Assembly: GCA_905221605.1 (NCBI GenBank)
Contig: CAJNDS010002566.1
Span: 52,501-116,500 of the forward strand
Direction of reading: 5' to 3'
Source of the DNA: Symbiodinium natans
Lineage: Eukaryota; Sar; Dinophyceae; Suessiales; Symbiodiniaceae
Length of the DNA stretch: 64,000 nt
A model generated the notes under the pieces. The model had not been told where the DNA came from. It made no database searches and saw only the letters and a program-made list of their open reading frames with translations. Of the stretch, positions 1 through 9,718 are shown piece by piece; the first letter of the stretch is position 1; every line of letters begins with the position of its first letter. Made by a program: the position numbers and the translations under genes.

Positions 1-797
1 CTCCAGGTGCAGAAAACGCTGTACTGTCCCAATGTTTTTGGGTCCAGTCATGCAAAAACGCTGTACTGTCCCAATCTTTGAGCTGGAGACCCTGAAAAGA
101 TTGTTTTTTTTTTTTTAGATTTTTGGGACAGTACGGTGTTTTTGCTTCACTGTCCCAAAAAGATTGGGACAGTACAGCACTTCAGGCCTTCTAGGTGCAG
201 AAAGCGCTGTACTGTCCCAATGTTTTGGGTCCAGGCACGCAAAAACGCTGTACTGTCCCAATCTTTGACTTGGAGACCCTGGAAAGATTGGTTTTGTTGA
301 GTTTTTTGGGACAGTACAGCGTTTTGCTCCTCTGAGCCTAAAACATTGGGACAGTACAGCACTTCAGGCCCTCCAGGTGTCGAAAACACTGTACCGTCCC
401 AATGTTTTTGGGTCCAGGCATGCAAAAACGCTGTACTGTCCCAATGATTTTGGGTCCAGGCATGCAAAAAATGCTGTACTGTCCCAAAAAACTCAAAAAA
501 ACAATCTTTTCAGGGTCTCCAGGTCAAAGATTGGGACAGTACAGGGCTTTTGCTTTTCTGAGCCTGAAAGATTGGGACAGTACAGCACTTCAGGCCCTCC
601 AGGTGTCGAAAACACTGTACTGTCCCAATGTTTTTGGGTCCAGTCATGCAACAACGCTGTACTGTCCCAATCTTTGAGCTGGAGACCCTCAAAGGATTGT
701 TTTTTTTGAGTTGTTTGGGACAGGACGGTGTTTTTGCTTCACTGTCCCAAAAAGATTGGGACAGTACAGCACTTCAGGCCTTCCAGGTGTACCAATG
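1..797. repeat. dyad-rich satellite array, units of about 190 bp
   Basis: The short motif CTGTACTGTCCCAAT and its reverse complement alternate about 17 times across 800 bp, so each unit can fold on itself. The block starting at 1 recurs nearly intact at 597, an offset of 596 bp, which suggests a higher-order period of about three units. Diverged units start near 190 and 370. Open frames on both strands here are repeat translations, not genes. The array continues past the left edge. Confidence 0.85.
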
Positions 798-1600
798 GGA
801 CTCCCATACAAAAGGGTGAACCCTTAAGTAATAGGAACCCTACTAAAATTAATATGAGCCTAAACCAATAGGAATCCCTTTCAAATGAATGAGCTCCCTT
901 TTAAACATGAATACGAATCCCATTAACATGAGTAAGAGCCCTGAAATTGATAGGAATCTTGTTGTATGAGTAGGAGCCTGATGAAAAATATTTAGGAACC
1001 CCATGAATCTTTATTGGAATCCTATGATAATAAGTAGGAACCTTTCATTGAAATCGTACGAACCCTACCAAATTTTGTTCGGATAAAAACTAATAGGAAG
1101 CCGATTAGAATGAAAAGGAACCCTTAACAAATCAAAAAGAACGCTTGGTAATTCATAGGGCTCCTACTAGACTGAGAAGGTTTCTTACTAAGATTAATAG
1201 GAAGTAATAGGACTCCTATGAAAGAATAAGATTCCTTTAACAAGAATTAATAGGAATCGTACTAAATGAATATGAGCCTAAACCAATAGGAATCCTTTGC
1301 AAACGAATGAGATCCCTAGTAAAATTAGTACGAGTCCCATCAATATGAATAAGAACCCTAAAACTGATAGGAATCTTATTCCATCAGTAGGAGCCTCATT
1401 TTAAAAAACCAGGGACCTTATGAAACTTTGTTGGAATCCTATGAAAATAAATAGGAATCCTTTATTGAACTTGTAGGAATCCTGCCAATATTTTTCGGAA
1501 CCGATAAAAGTTAACAGGGAACCTATTAAAATTAATCGGAACCCTTAACTAATTAAACAGAACTGGTTATAATTCATAGGAATCCTGTTAAAATGAGAAA
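798..1600. repeat. degenerate AATAGGAnCC repeat, two copies of about 430 bp
   Basis: A-rich sequence is punctuated every 25-35 bp by variants of AATAGGAATCC or TAGGAACCC. The stretch around 845-1190 is repeated in diverged form at about 1265-1590; both copies contain the phrase ATATGAGCCTAAACCAATAG followed by the same order of variants. No coding frame is visible. It looks like an old tandem duplication of already repetitive DNA. Confidence 0.75.
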
Positions 1601-1852
1601 ACGTGGGCCTATGGGGGGGGTAGCATATATATATATATATATATATGCTACCCCCCCCCCCCCCGGGACCTACCTTTTTTTTAACTCAGGTTGGTCTCGT
1701 GGGGTGGGGGAGAGATAAAAACACATAATATTAATGAGGCTCCTGGAGGGGGCAATTTCAAATGCCCCTTGGGGCCGAAATTTTCGAAGTACAAATGGTG
1801 CCCTTTTCTAAGTACAAATGGTGCTCTGTACTTTGTCTCTCGGGGGTCCCGG

Positions 1853-1983
1853 GGGGCACTTTAAAGTACTTTAAAGTGGCCCTGGATCCAAGATCCAAGA
1901 TCCAAGATTCCAAAAAAAACTTTTGGAATCTTGGATCTTGGATCTTGGATCCAGGGCCACTTTAAAGTACTTTAAAGTGCCCC
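1853..1983. repeat. perfect 63-nt inverted repeat with 5-nt loop
   Basis: The left arm 1853-1915 and right arm 1921-1983 are exact reverse complements over 63 nt, separated by AAAAC. The arms contain tandem GGATCCAAGATCC-type units and a CACTTTAAAGTACTTTAAAGTG block, itself palindromic. As DNA this could extrude a cruciform; as RNA it would be a very stable hairpin. Confidence 0.95.
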
Positions 1984-2149
1984 TTGGGGGCCCAAATCGT
2001 CTAAGTACAAATGGCGCCCTGTACTTTGTCTCTCGGGGGCCCCGGGGGGCACTTTACAGTACTTTAAAGTGCCCCTTGGGGCCCAATTCGTCTAAGTACA
2101 AGTGGTGCCCCTGTAATTTTTTCCGGGGGCTCCCAGGCGGGCACTTTAG

Positions 2150-2262
2150 TGCCCCCGGATCCAAGATCCAAGATCCAAGATCCAAGATGCCTCAAAAACT
2201 TTTTGGGGCATCTTGGATCTTGGGTCTTGGATCCGGGGGGACTTTAAAGTACTTTAAAGTAT
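2150..2262. repeat. second, imperfect GATCCAAGAT hairpin
   Basis: This is the same design as the hairpin at 1853: tandem CCAAGAT units on the left, a CTCAAAAACTTTTTGGGG turn, and ATCTTGG units on the right. The left arm has four CCAAGAT units and the right three, so it is imperfect. It is flanked by the same CTTTAAAGTACTTTAAAGT block, here only on the right side. Confidence 0.85.
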
Positions 2263-2504
2263 CCCCTGGGGGGCAATTCGTCTAAGGAGAGAGGCTCTGG
2301 GCGCCATAATCCTCAACATTTCAGTTGTATAGCAACTCGATACCTGTACTCAGGTCGTAACCTTCAATCTTTCAACCAAGACAGCAGAAAGGATTGCCCC
2401 TCCCTCCCCCTCCCTCCCCCTCCTGTCCGCTCCGCTCCGCTGCGCTCTCTGGTTGTTTGTTAAGGGCTTGTTCAAGGCTTATAATTGAAACTTTATCGGT
2501 TAAG

Positions 2505-3195
2505 GGATTAGGGTTTGAACCAGAAGGCCCGAAACTCTATAGGATTTAACCCCTAAGCCTTAAAGCCTATAGGGTTTAGGCTCAAACCTTAAACCCTAAA
2601 CCTTTTAATCATACATAGGGTTTGATGGTTAAGCAATTAGACTTAATCCTTAATCGTAACCCTTTAAACCCCATAGTGAAGGTCTAAAGGTTTAGGGTTT
2701 AAGGTTTAGGCATGTAAAACTAAGACGGCAAGTAGACCTACACCGTTGGCCTTAAAGCCCTGGGGTTAAGGGGGTTAAGGTTTAGAGGTTAAGGGTTTCA
2801 GATTGAAGCAGTCAAACCTAAGGGCATAGAGTTTAAACCCACGTGTTTAAGGCTTAGGCATTTACACGTTGACCCTAAACCCTTTAGGTTCAGAACCCGA
2901 AAAAACCTTGTAGGACGCTAAAAGGTTCATTGATTCAAAGGTGTTAAGCCTATAGGCGCTGATGGTATACTTGCCCAGGCCTTAGGTTGTTTGAGCCATT
3001 TAGCCCTATAGGGCTGGGCTGAAGGTTTAAGGCTTTTCAGGGTGTATCTCTAAAACCCTCACGGGGTTAGCCCTCTAGGGTGTGCATCCTACAGGGTAAA
3101 AAGTCTAGGGTTTAAGATTCAAGCATTGCCTGTAGAATCAGAACCTTACGAACCTCAAGGGCTTGGGGCATAAACCCCTAAACCTTAAATCCCAT
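2505..3195. repeat. degenerate TTTAGGG/CCCTAAA-like block
   Basis: TTTAGGG-like words (TTAGGGTTTGAACC, CTAAACCCT, GGTTTAGGGTTTAAGG and variants) occur in both orientations and in most lines of this stretch, never as a clean array. TTTAGGG is the telomere repeat reported for dinoflagellates and plants, so decayed interstitial telomere-like DNA is a reasonable inference. There is no convincing gene; an open frame at 3163-3639 overlaps the right end and has no recognisable motif. Confidence 0.6.
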
Positions 3196-3758
3196 AGGGT
3201 TATGCCTATGTTCGTAGGGCTTGCCTCCTGTGGAAATGCAGAGAGAACACAGTATACGTACTCACATCATGTATGTATATGGGGTATATGTATTGTAAAT
3301 CAAATACAAACGACACAAAAAGGAAAGGATGGCAAGTCTCGAATCATAAGACTAGGAAGTATTCGAGTGCATAGGGTGATGCGAAAAGTCATTTACAGTA
3401 AGTGTGGGGGACGTGAGAATACTGTGAGCAATTATCCTATCCCGCTCACCACTCTTAATGTTTCCGGCAGTCCAAAGCAACCGGGTATCAAGTCCGTACT
3501 ATTTGAATTTCACATTAAAGGGTCATACCTTAAAACGTTGTCATTTGGAAGTCGTTCAGCTTTACGTCTGATAAGAATCTGTTGGGCTTCAAATTCATAT
3601 TTAAACCAAATTGCTAATAACAGCCCACACCTTAAGTGAACTTCCTCTGAAAAATCTTCTGGCCTCGTTCGTAATATTAATTAATAGCAAAAAACAAAAT
3701 TCTGCTGCAAAAAACTAACCAACAACACTCAAAAAGGTAGGTCCCGGAGGGGGGGGTA

Positions 3759-3798
<40 letters not shown>

Positions 3799-3839
3799 AT
3801 TGTTCATATGTAATATGCATATTTACATACTTGTGCTAC

Positions 3840-5135
3840 CCCTTCCCTTCCCCATACTAGCTGTTTCTGAGATGGGCCGCGATTGTGAGCACATGCTTGC
3901 TGATGGCATCTGCAAGCCTCAACTGTCTACTGCAAACCCAAATACCAAAAAACAACCTAACCCTTCAAAAACCCCCGAATCCTTGACCCGGGATTTCGGA
4001 TTGTTCTAAATGATCCCGATCCGCCGGGGAGGCTTGTCTCAGAGCATTCCTAGGGCAAAAGGCATCTTATAAGTGGACGCGAACTAGAAGGGCACCCCAT
4101 CCTCCCGGTGTAAGCAAGACCCACAAGCCAAGAGCCACAGATCATATCCGCATGGATGTTCGTGTAGGGCCAGTAGCATGGGCTGACTCAGCGTGTTAGG
4201 GCTCAAGGATGTCTGACATTCTTGACGAAGGCCTGCCTGAATTGCAGAATGAAGCCTTTGCTTGGTCGTGTCTTCCTGGAGTCGATTTATGCAGGCCCGT
4301 ACTCAAAGCGTCGAAGAAGCCGCTGCAAAGACGCGCTAAACAGCAATGGCTCGTCAACCTTCAAGCCAGCCCACGCTGGATTGGAATGAATTTAACCCAA
4401 GCTTGAACATGTGGAGAAGGCTTTAAGCATCATCTTCTGAGTTGATGCTCCGCATCTTTTTTTTCAGCCGCAGAAGCAGTGCGAGATACTCAGGTCCAGC
4501 GAGGCCCAGCGCCCTGGCGCCCTTGCAAACGAGATGGTGGCCTGCTGGCTGCTTAGACTCGTGGGGGGGTCGCCCCTGAAAGGCTCGTTTGTTGTTTTTT
4601 CGGGGGTCGGGTGGTGCTGTCTCTCGAGTTTTCACGTGAGGCTGCGGCCACGCTGCGCCATAGCCTCAAAAAGGCAGATTGGGCCATCTTTGTCAAACTC
4701 CAGAAACTGCTAGACAGAGGGCGTTGTTGGCTTCAGTGTTTCGCGTTTCGTTTCACTGGCTTTCAATGTGTCGTGGCAAGGTTGAGCACCACCCGGTCTC
4801 ACCGGGAGGTGCTCTCCCAGCAGGGTGCTTACGGATTCTGTTTGTCTGACACTTTGCAACTCTTTTTGTGCGGTGCTTCCTTGCCCTTGATACGGCTCTT
4901 ACCATCCGCCAGATCTGCAAGACCCCACTCACTTCGATGGCGGCTCCCTTTTCACGATCGTGCGAGCCGCAGTTTCGGGGACGGCGAAGGGGTGCAAAGA
5001 GTCGCAAATCCAAATCTCTGAGCCTGAGGATGTCATGCTTTGCACACCCGGAGTCGACTTCCAAGGTGCAACGACCCTACATACGTGTAGTATCATGACA
5101 TGTCAAGACATATCATGGTTATTAATATGTGCATG
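3840..5135. other. no gene recognised
   Basis: Composition shifts from AT-rich to more balanced near 4,000. Short open frames exist on both strands (for example 4611-5021 on +) but lack domains, repeats or splice-consistent neighbours. At 4200 an ATG frame (4209-4406) is directly preceded by GGCTCAAG, the last 8 nt of the dinoflagellate spliced leader. An 8-nt match is expected by chance in a window of this size. Confidence 0.5.
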
Positions 5136-5280
5136 ACTACATACCGAAGGGTCGTGTTTTGCTCCCGGAAGTTCTGTCGTGAAAGCAGGTGGAGACTTTT
5201 GCACGCTGGAAAGCCTCACACTCGGCAAGTCCCCAAAGGAAAAAGCAGGTTTGCACCCGGTTTGCACCCGTTCCGAGTGT

Positions 5281-5620
5281 GATTCCGCAAGCGAGGTGGA
5301 GTAGCAACACCCGGGCGCGGATGATGCTCATGATGCTTGCGTGCCGGGTGGACCCAAATGGAGAACCGTGACAAATTCTGCTTCCAAGTGCGATTCCGCA
5401 AGCGAGGTGGAGCAGCAACACCCGGGCGCGGATGATGCTCATGATGCTTGCGTGTCGGGTGGACCCAAATGGAGCGTTCTCTTGTGAACCGTGACAAATT
5501 CTGCTTCCAAGTGCGATTCCGCAAGCGAGGTGGAGCAGCAACACCCGGGCGCGGATGATGCTCATGATGCTTGCGTGTCGGGTGGTCCCAAGTGGGAGCG
5601 TTCTCTTGGTGTCTGCCTAA
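5281..5620. repeat. tandem repeat, 2.9 copies of 111-123 bp
   Basis: Units begin at 5281, 5392 and 5515 with GATTCCGCAAGCGAGGTGGA. The first unit is 111 bp and the second 123 bp; the difference is a 12-bp GCGTTCTCTTGT insertion that is also present in the partial third unit. Apart from this the copies are nearly identical, so the duplication is recent. A minus-strand frame through it simply repeats the same peptide. Confidence 0.92.
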
Positions 5621-5639
5621 GTTTGCTTTCGGGTAAAAT

Positions 5640-6530
5640 GCCGCAGAAGTGCCAGAAGTCATAAGTGCTCTGCTTACTCATACATGCAAGACGCCATACA
5701 GCTGTCAATATGGAACGCCCGTCATCCCAACTTGCAAGCATCCTGTGCCTTACTTGGTGCAACTACGAGAGTGGAGACCTCAAGTTCAAGTCTGTTCGGT
5801 GCTTCCTGGCGCCTTGCCCTTAACTGGGATACTATGCCCAGCCATACATTATGTGAAGCCAAGAATGCCCCACAACGAAGCCATGCGAATCCTACTTATG
5901 TGACTCACATGTGGAGAGTTGGGGGTCGCTTGATGTCGCTTGTATCTGATTGGACACCATGACCGCAACGCAGGTAGACGAGGTCGCGCTAGAGGAACTC
6001 CTCTGTGCGCTCTGAGACCCTCATGGCACTGTGCGTCTGATGGCGAAAAGAGTGGGGCAGGGAAACGTGATGAATGCTGCTAGCAGCATTGAGCATGCGC
6101 TCCTGCATGCTCGTCGTCTGCAAGCGGGTTCTTGCGCACTTGAAGATCGCAACTTCAAGCCGGGGAAGCCGCGGGGGGGGGGTCCAGGGGCGTTTTGTGC
6201 CTGTAGCGGTCGTGTTGCATATTCCGTCCCTTGTCCACCTCGGCGCTTTAGCCCGTGTTCGTTGGCACTGCTCGGAGGAGCTCAAGGAGGAGCTGAGCCT
6301 GTGGGAAGAGTTTCACAAAACAACATAGGCAACCTTGAACCCGAAACCGGACATCTGGAACCAGAAAACCTGAATCTAAATTTAAGTCCCCGAAGCTTTC
6401 TAACCTGTGACCTAAACCTAACCTCTGAACCCCCAATAGTCCGAGCTGATCAGCGAAAACACGCGGTCCCTACGCATGGAAAAGATGAGGTGCTTTGGCC
6501 TAAGCCCGAAGCCCAAGTGCGCTGAGCTTC
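5640..6530. other. no gene recognised; short telomere-like patch
   Basis: I see no domain-bearing frame here. Around 6330-6440 there is a run of AACCTTGAACCC, CCTAAACCTAACC and similar words resembling the decayed telomere-like block at 2.5-3.2 kb. At 6531-6578 a 24-bp unit containing CAATTGACATGTGCGCCCGC is repeated twice just ahead of the retroelement coding remains. Confidence 0.5.
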
Positions 6531-6563
6531 AATTGACATGTGCGCCCGCTTTGCAATTGACAT

Positions 6564-7160
6564 GTGCGCCCGCTTTGTTGGTCTGATGTTGTGGCAGCAG
6601 AGAAGGGTGGTAAGGTTCCCCCATCCAACCTTTCTATCGCCGACAGGAAGGCTCGCAGTCGTTGCTGCGCTGCGGCGCAATCGGCCATTGGGCCGGTGAT
6701 GCTGAGTGCCGGTTTAAGGGTAGTTCTGCAGATTCTAAGGGTGGCCCCGGTAAGGGTGGTTCAGGCGCAGAGAAAGGTGCCGCCCGGAAAATCCGGAGCT
6801 ACGGCCTACCTTGCAGCACTGAGCGACGCCTCAGACGATGAGGTTCCATCCGTTCTCCTCACCAATGCTTCAGCAGACCTGGAAGGGTATCCCGCTGAAA
6901 GGTGGAACGTCCGGGCATCATCGTGCCCGCAGATCAGGTGCCCCCGCAGCCATGCGTGACAGCCCGCCCCCAGGGTCACTTTGTGTACCTTCGGGCATCG
7001 CAAGGGGTTGACGTGTGAGCGTGTGCTGCGTACCTGGGCCAGACTCAGAAGTGTCCATCTAAGTGTTTGGGCGATTTCCTGAACTGGGTGCACGAGTGCT
7101 TGGTAGAGGTGCGTAGGAGGGAGAATCCTCTTAGTACGATGGCGCCTCCGACTCCCGTGC
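6564..7160 (+). pseudogene. retroelement 5' coding remnant (gag-like position)
   Basis: An open frame from 6564 to 6959 is followed by stops and a shifted frame leading into the protease segment. It sits where a gag-like region would be, but I see no zinc knuckle or capsid motif. It contains basic patches and a short acidic DASDDE stretch. Assignment rests on position only. Confidence 0.35.
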
Positions 7161-8238
7161 TTGGTTCAGCTACCAGCGTTGAAGGTACCGCGTCATCCAG
7201 CGCAGGCTTCCGACCCAAGCGCAGAGGAGGTTGCAAAGGTCTTCAGCAAGTCAGGGAGCAACTCGTACATTGACATGCGCGCTTGCAAATCCTGTGGCAC
7301 AGTCACCAAGACACGCAAGGCGCAGTCTTTGGCAGATCCCTTCACATGCACGCGTGCCCAGGTAGATCGCTCAGATGCAGCCGCAGCACAGCTGCGAGAG
7401 TCTAACACTCTGGACTTTGATATGATGCGCTCCATAGTGGGCAGAACAACAGATCTAGTCCCCATAGAAGTAGTGGTGCCAGCCCTTGAACAGTTCAACG
7501 AGACAGTTGAGGGCCACTTTGCGACTGAACCCACGATAACGAGGGGAGATCTGTTTGCCTACCTCCAAGAGGCTCTTGACGACCAAGCGGAGTCGAGCCC
7601 CTCGAGCGCAAGTTGGGAGGTAACGTCGTCGGCGAGAAGGCCCGGAACTGCAATGGTTGCCACGCTCGCCGAACCACACGAGGGCGTTACTGACACGAAC
7701 CAGTGTTTGAGCAGACTTCCCGTAGTGGACATTCGCTCTTCCCCACATGTCTATGCAGTCCTAGATGAAGGATGCAACTCGACAGTTCCTGGTGAGGATT
7801 GGAGTCGGGAGAGCATGGCTAAGTTTGCCTGTTTGGAGGTTTGCAAAGGAGTTGTCCAAGACCGTTAAGGGTTTGAGCGGTTCCACAACAACACAGGGAA
7901 CCCGAACCTTTCCTTTCTCCCTATTGCCCCTAGACTTGGCCGAAGATGATGATGTTTCCCCAAAGGAAAAACTCAGTGGAGTTCTGGACTCACATGAAAT
8001 TCAGGGAAGTGCCCCACTCTTGCTTTCGCTCCATGCGCAAGCTCAGTTGGGGATGGTCAAGGATTTGTACAATGGCGCTTGCAGTGGGGTGCCCTCGGAC
8101 CCACGCAAGGCCCTTGAGATTAGGCTTTTTCGGACTTCGGATTCAGGCCTGTTATGCATCAATCTGACCGATTGGCTCAGACGGGAAGCAGCCCCGTCTC
8201 GTACGAGTTACCGGTACAGCCTGAGTAGATGCAGATAG
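7161..8238 (+). pseudogene. retroelement aspartic protease remnant
   Basis: The first part (to 7868) has a CKSCG pair near its start and ends shortly after VLDEGCNSTVPGEDW at about 7760-7800. There D-E-G-C-N-S-T occupies the place of the D-T/S-G active-site motif in copia-type proteases; the DEGCN form is common in dinoflagellate elements as far as I recall. The second part (7765-8238, another frame) continues with LSGVLDSHEIQGSAPLLLS and QAQLGMVKDL, which resemble the C-terminal half of the same fold. The frame change just after the active site means no intact protease is made. Confidence 0.65.
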
Positions 8239-8323
8239 GGCAAGCGAGAAGGCAGGTGGTGTAACAGGCAAACGTAAGTCCATAGACATTGCTGTTGAGC
8301 AGAACTCCGACTTGATAGCTGCA

Positions 8324-9244
8324 ATGGCCATCGCTCCTACTCAGAAGAACGCGGCGCCAAAGGGCACGCCACAGCAGCTCGATGCACCAGCCCACCCCAC
8401 AGAGGGTGGAGGGGAGTCCAGCGTGAAGCTCTGTGCGGATGTGTTCACATTTGGGTATGCTCACGAGCCAGTCGTGAACGCCGTCCGCAACAGCTGGGAC
8501 GGTCAGGCGTTTGCCGACCGATTCACAGAGCTTCGTTCTGCAGAGACTACGCTGGAGATGGGAGGCGCGTTTGTTGGACTGTTTTCGACCTCGCGTACCT
8601 CCCGAATTCTCGCAGTCTCGATCCTGAACTTGCCGGGCGTAAGTGGGCGCGATATGTCTATGCGCGACCACGTGGGCAGCCACCCCTCTATAATGAGGGA
8701 GATAGCAGCAGACCCCGGCTTTTTACAGCATTGCAGGTTCATCCGCCGGAAGATCACGGACGCGATGAAGGATGGATACCAAGCTGTAAATGTCAGCGTC
8801 GTTTGTAAGCAAAACAGGCGCCGTTCTGTAGCTGGCAGGATACTGATCGAAGATATGCTGTTGCACGTTGCTGGCCTTGCTGTTCCGATGCAGCATTGCA
8901 ATTCTGATCAGTCATGGCCACTCATGAACGGACCCTGCCGGGGGACTTGCGACTGGTGCACGCATCGGACAGGCGATGCAGAGAAGGCTTACGAGGACGT
9001 TCTGACCAGCTTCCGCCAGTATTTGGATGGTGACAGCAAGGAGAGCAGCGCCTGCGTCCTGACGTGTGAGTCAGAGCCTGAGCGTGCTGCCCCGGTCACC
9101 GCGCCCGACGACGAGCCGGAGGAGATTGCCGCGAGCCCGCTGGATGTCCCCCCGCAGGGGTTGGAGACTGCAGCACACTCCGGACGAAACAGCGTTCCGC
9201 GCACATTGCGAAATGGGACCTGGATTCGCTTACGGGTCAAGTGA
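8324..9244 (+). CDS. RapZ C-terminal-like domain protein within the retroelement
   Basis: This uninterrupted frame of about 300 residues is the best preserved in the element. In the middle it reads LNLPGVSGRDMSMRDHVG, then F-x5-FIRRKITDAMKDGY, then VNVSVVCKQNRRRSVAGRIL. The order of a D-R-containing segment, a helical segment, a hydrophobic strand and C-x3-(H/R)RSVA is that of the C-terminal domain of the RNase adaptor RapZ (typical motif GCTGGxHRSV). A CRGTCDWC cysteine cluster follows, then an acidic Pro-rich tail. The typical His before RSV is Arg here. I chose the ATG at 8324; a longer N-terminus by non-AUG readthrough cannot be excluded. Function inside a retroelement is unknown; small-RNA binding would be a guess. 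Confidence 0.5.
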   Translation: MAIAPTQKNAAPKGTPQQLDAPAHPTEGGGESSVKLCADVFTFGYAHEPVVNAVRNSWDGQAFADRFTELRSAETTLEMGGAFVGLFSTSRTSRILAVSILNLPGVSGRDMSMRDHVGSHPSIMREIAADPGFLQHCRFIRRKITDAMKDGYQAVNVSVVCKQNRRRSVAGRILIEDMLLHVAGLAVPMQHCNSDQSWPLMNGPCRGTCDWCTHRTGDAEKAYEDVLTSFRQYLDGDSKESSACVLTCESEPERAAPVTAPDDEPEEIAASPLDVPPQGLETAAHSGRNSVPRTLRNGTWIRLRVK

Positions 9245-9337
9245 ACCAGCTCCACTGGCGCTTCCTCCTTCCGACTACCTCATCGCACCTTCCTTTACCA
9301 GCCCAGGTACAATCCCTGAAAAAAACGGGTCACACAG

Positions 9338-9697
9338 GTGAACCGACTCCGAAACCACCTCCGCGAGTCGGAGCGTGACCGACAGGAGGCCGAACGCCGT
9401 GCTGAACGTGCAGAACAGTTCTTGCAGGATGCTTTGTCGCAATTCGGCCAGTCCCGCTCCAGGCATCGACAGCGCAGCCGCAGGAGCCGTAGCAGTTCGG
9501 GGGAGTCCCGGAGAAAGTTCCGGAGGGAGCGGTCCGATTTCGACAGCCGAACCTCCCAGCGTCGAGATCGAGCGAATCAAGACCGCGGCCGTTATGAGAC
9601 CAGCTCCAGTTACCGCGACGCAGATCGCGAGGCGTATGGCCGGAACTCCTGGGACGATTGGGACGACAACGAGAAAGGGAGCCAGGCCGGCGATTGA
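9338..9697 (+). CDS. Arg/Ser-rich coiled-coil frame in the retroelement
   Basis: Translation gives a short amphipathic helix rich in Glu and Arg (RESERDRQEAERRAERAEQ), then a run of SR, RS and RR dipeptides, then an acidic DDWDDNE tail. The composition resembles RNA-binding SR-type linkers. It follows the RapZ-C-like frame after a frame change and probably was one polyprotein segment with it. No enzyme motif is present. Confidence 0.4.
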   Translation: MNRLRNHLRESERDRQEAERRAERAEQFLQDALSQFGQSRSRHRQRSRRSRSSSGESRRKFRRERSDFDSRTSQRRDRANQDRGRYETSSSYRDADREAYGRNSWDDWDDNEKGSQAGD

Positions 9698-9718
9698 TCC
9701 ACTGAGGGGAACATAAGG

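Larger units (their letters stand above)
1614..3800. mobile_element. putative non-autonomous element bounded by inverted repeats
   Basis: At 1647-1680 the sequence reads GCTAC, a C tract, then GGGACCTACC and a T run. At 3731-3760 the reverse complement appears: an A run, GGTAGGTCCC, a G tract and GTAGC. Both continue outward into (AT)n, and the left end is itself a near-perfect palindrome (1614-1664). About 2.1 kb lies between, containing hairpin repeats (1,850-2,240), telomere-like sequence (2,500-3,190) and AT-rich DNA. No transposase is seen, so mobility is an inference; a matched pair of microsatellite-primed repeats is the alternative. Confidence 0.45.

Noticed and set aside
1-797. CRISPR-like regular repeats
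   Set aside because: Repeats alternate in orientation, spacing is irregular, the intervening text is itself repetitive, and the genome is eukaryotic.
3163-3639. 158-residue + strand open frame in AT-rich DNA
   Set aside because: No domain, overlaps telomere-like repeat at its start, and lies inside the putative inverted-repeat element; it may be chance.
4200-4406. Spliced-leader-tagged small gene (GGCTCAAG before an ATG frame)
   Set aside because: An 8-nt match is expected about once by chance per strand in 64 kb, and the 65-residue frame has no motif.
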